In this document: positions 5,856 through 5,968 of the stretch, in pieces
Position numbering within the stretch: position 1 is the stretch's first letter
Layout: every line of letters starts with the position of its first letter
Assembly (NCBI GenBank): GCA_900313475.1
Contig: OMRJ01000139.1
Location: 1-5,968 of the forward strand
Reading direction: 5' to 3'
Source of the DNA: an uncultured Eubacteriales bacterium
GTDB lineage: Bacteria > Bacillota > Clostridia > Oscillospirales > Acutalibacteraceae
DNA length: 5,968 nt
The notes under the pieces: generated by a model
The model's database searches: none
What the model was told of the DNA's origin: nothing
What the model saw: the letters and a program-made list of their open reading frames with translations, nothing else
Program-made: the position numbers and the translations under genes

Positions 5856-5968
5856 ATGATAAGAGACAAAGTCAAAAAGGCGCGCATGGCCAACGGATAT
5901 ACTCAGGAGGAAATGGCTGTCATTTTCGGTGTTGACCGCTCCACTTACACATATTATGAAACCGGGAA
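5856..5968 (+). CDS. XRE-family helix-turn-helix regulator, N-terminal part only
   Basis: The frame opens at ATG 5856 with GGTGG (5842-5846) 9 nt upstream and is still open at the window's end after 37 complete codons. RDKVKKARMANGYTQEEMAVIFGVDRSTYTYYETG is a canonical Cro/C1 helix-turn-helix: the first two helices are followed by a recognition helix around DRSTYTYYE. The remainder is outside the window, so it is not known whether a C-terminal sensor, dimerisation or peptidase domain follows. It has its own promoter and lies downstream of another XRE gene in the same direction, but the two are different in sequence and are not a recent duplication. Confidence 0.88.
   Translation, partial: MIRDKVKKARMANGYTQEEMAVIFGVDRSTYTYYETG

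Overview
The window looks like chromosomal DNA from an anaerobic, mid-GC Gram-positive bacterium, most likely of the class Clostridia. The grounds are: strong AGGAG-type ribosome binding sites, SigA-type promoters with extended -10 boxes, an oxygen-sensitive glycyl radical enzyme (GRE) with its radical-SAM activase, a Firmicutes-style nicotinate phosphoribosyltransferase, and small XRE regulators of a type common in Clostridia. No finer taxonomic call is possible from the sequence alone.

Bases 1-3872 hold the 3' part of a plus-strand transcription unit. It runs: the tail of a short-chain dehydrogenase/reductase (SDR), a 719-residue GRE of the pyruvate formate-lyase-like superfamily, its activating enzyme, and a GNAT N-acetyltransferase. 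The genes are tightly packed: a 16-nt gap, then a 4-nt stop/start overlap, then a 23-nt gap. The activase should install a glycyl radical on Gly695 of the GRE, and the SDR may reduce or oxidise a carbonyl/alcohol on the same pathway. The GRE reaction cannot be named. Its active-site cysteine loop reads G-C-N-Q where most dehydratase/lyase GREs have G-C-V-E, so it does not match the characterised classes I know. This is the most interesting item in the window.

A hairpin at 3838-3872 with T-runs on both strands separates this unit from the convergent minus-strand pncB gene (3880-5331), which feeds nicotinate into NAD synthesis. The pncB promoter lies within an imperfect 29-bp dyad, a candidate operator.

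Divergent from pncB is a small XRE-family regulator (5491-5742). Its promoter has a perfect TTGACA and an extended -10, with a 16-bp palindrome in the spacer that looks like an autoregulatory operator. A second XRE regulator starts at 5856 and runs off the window. Between the two, a strong terminator-like hairpin is interleaved with the promoter of the second gene. I saw no tRNA, rRNA, CRISPR array, insertion sequence or microcompartment shell gene.
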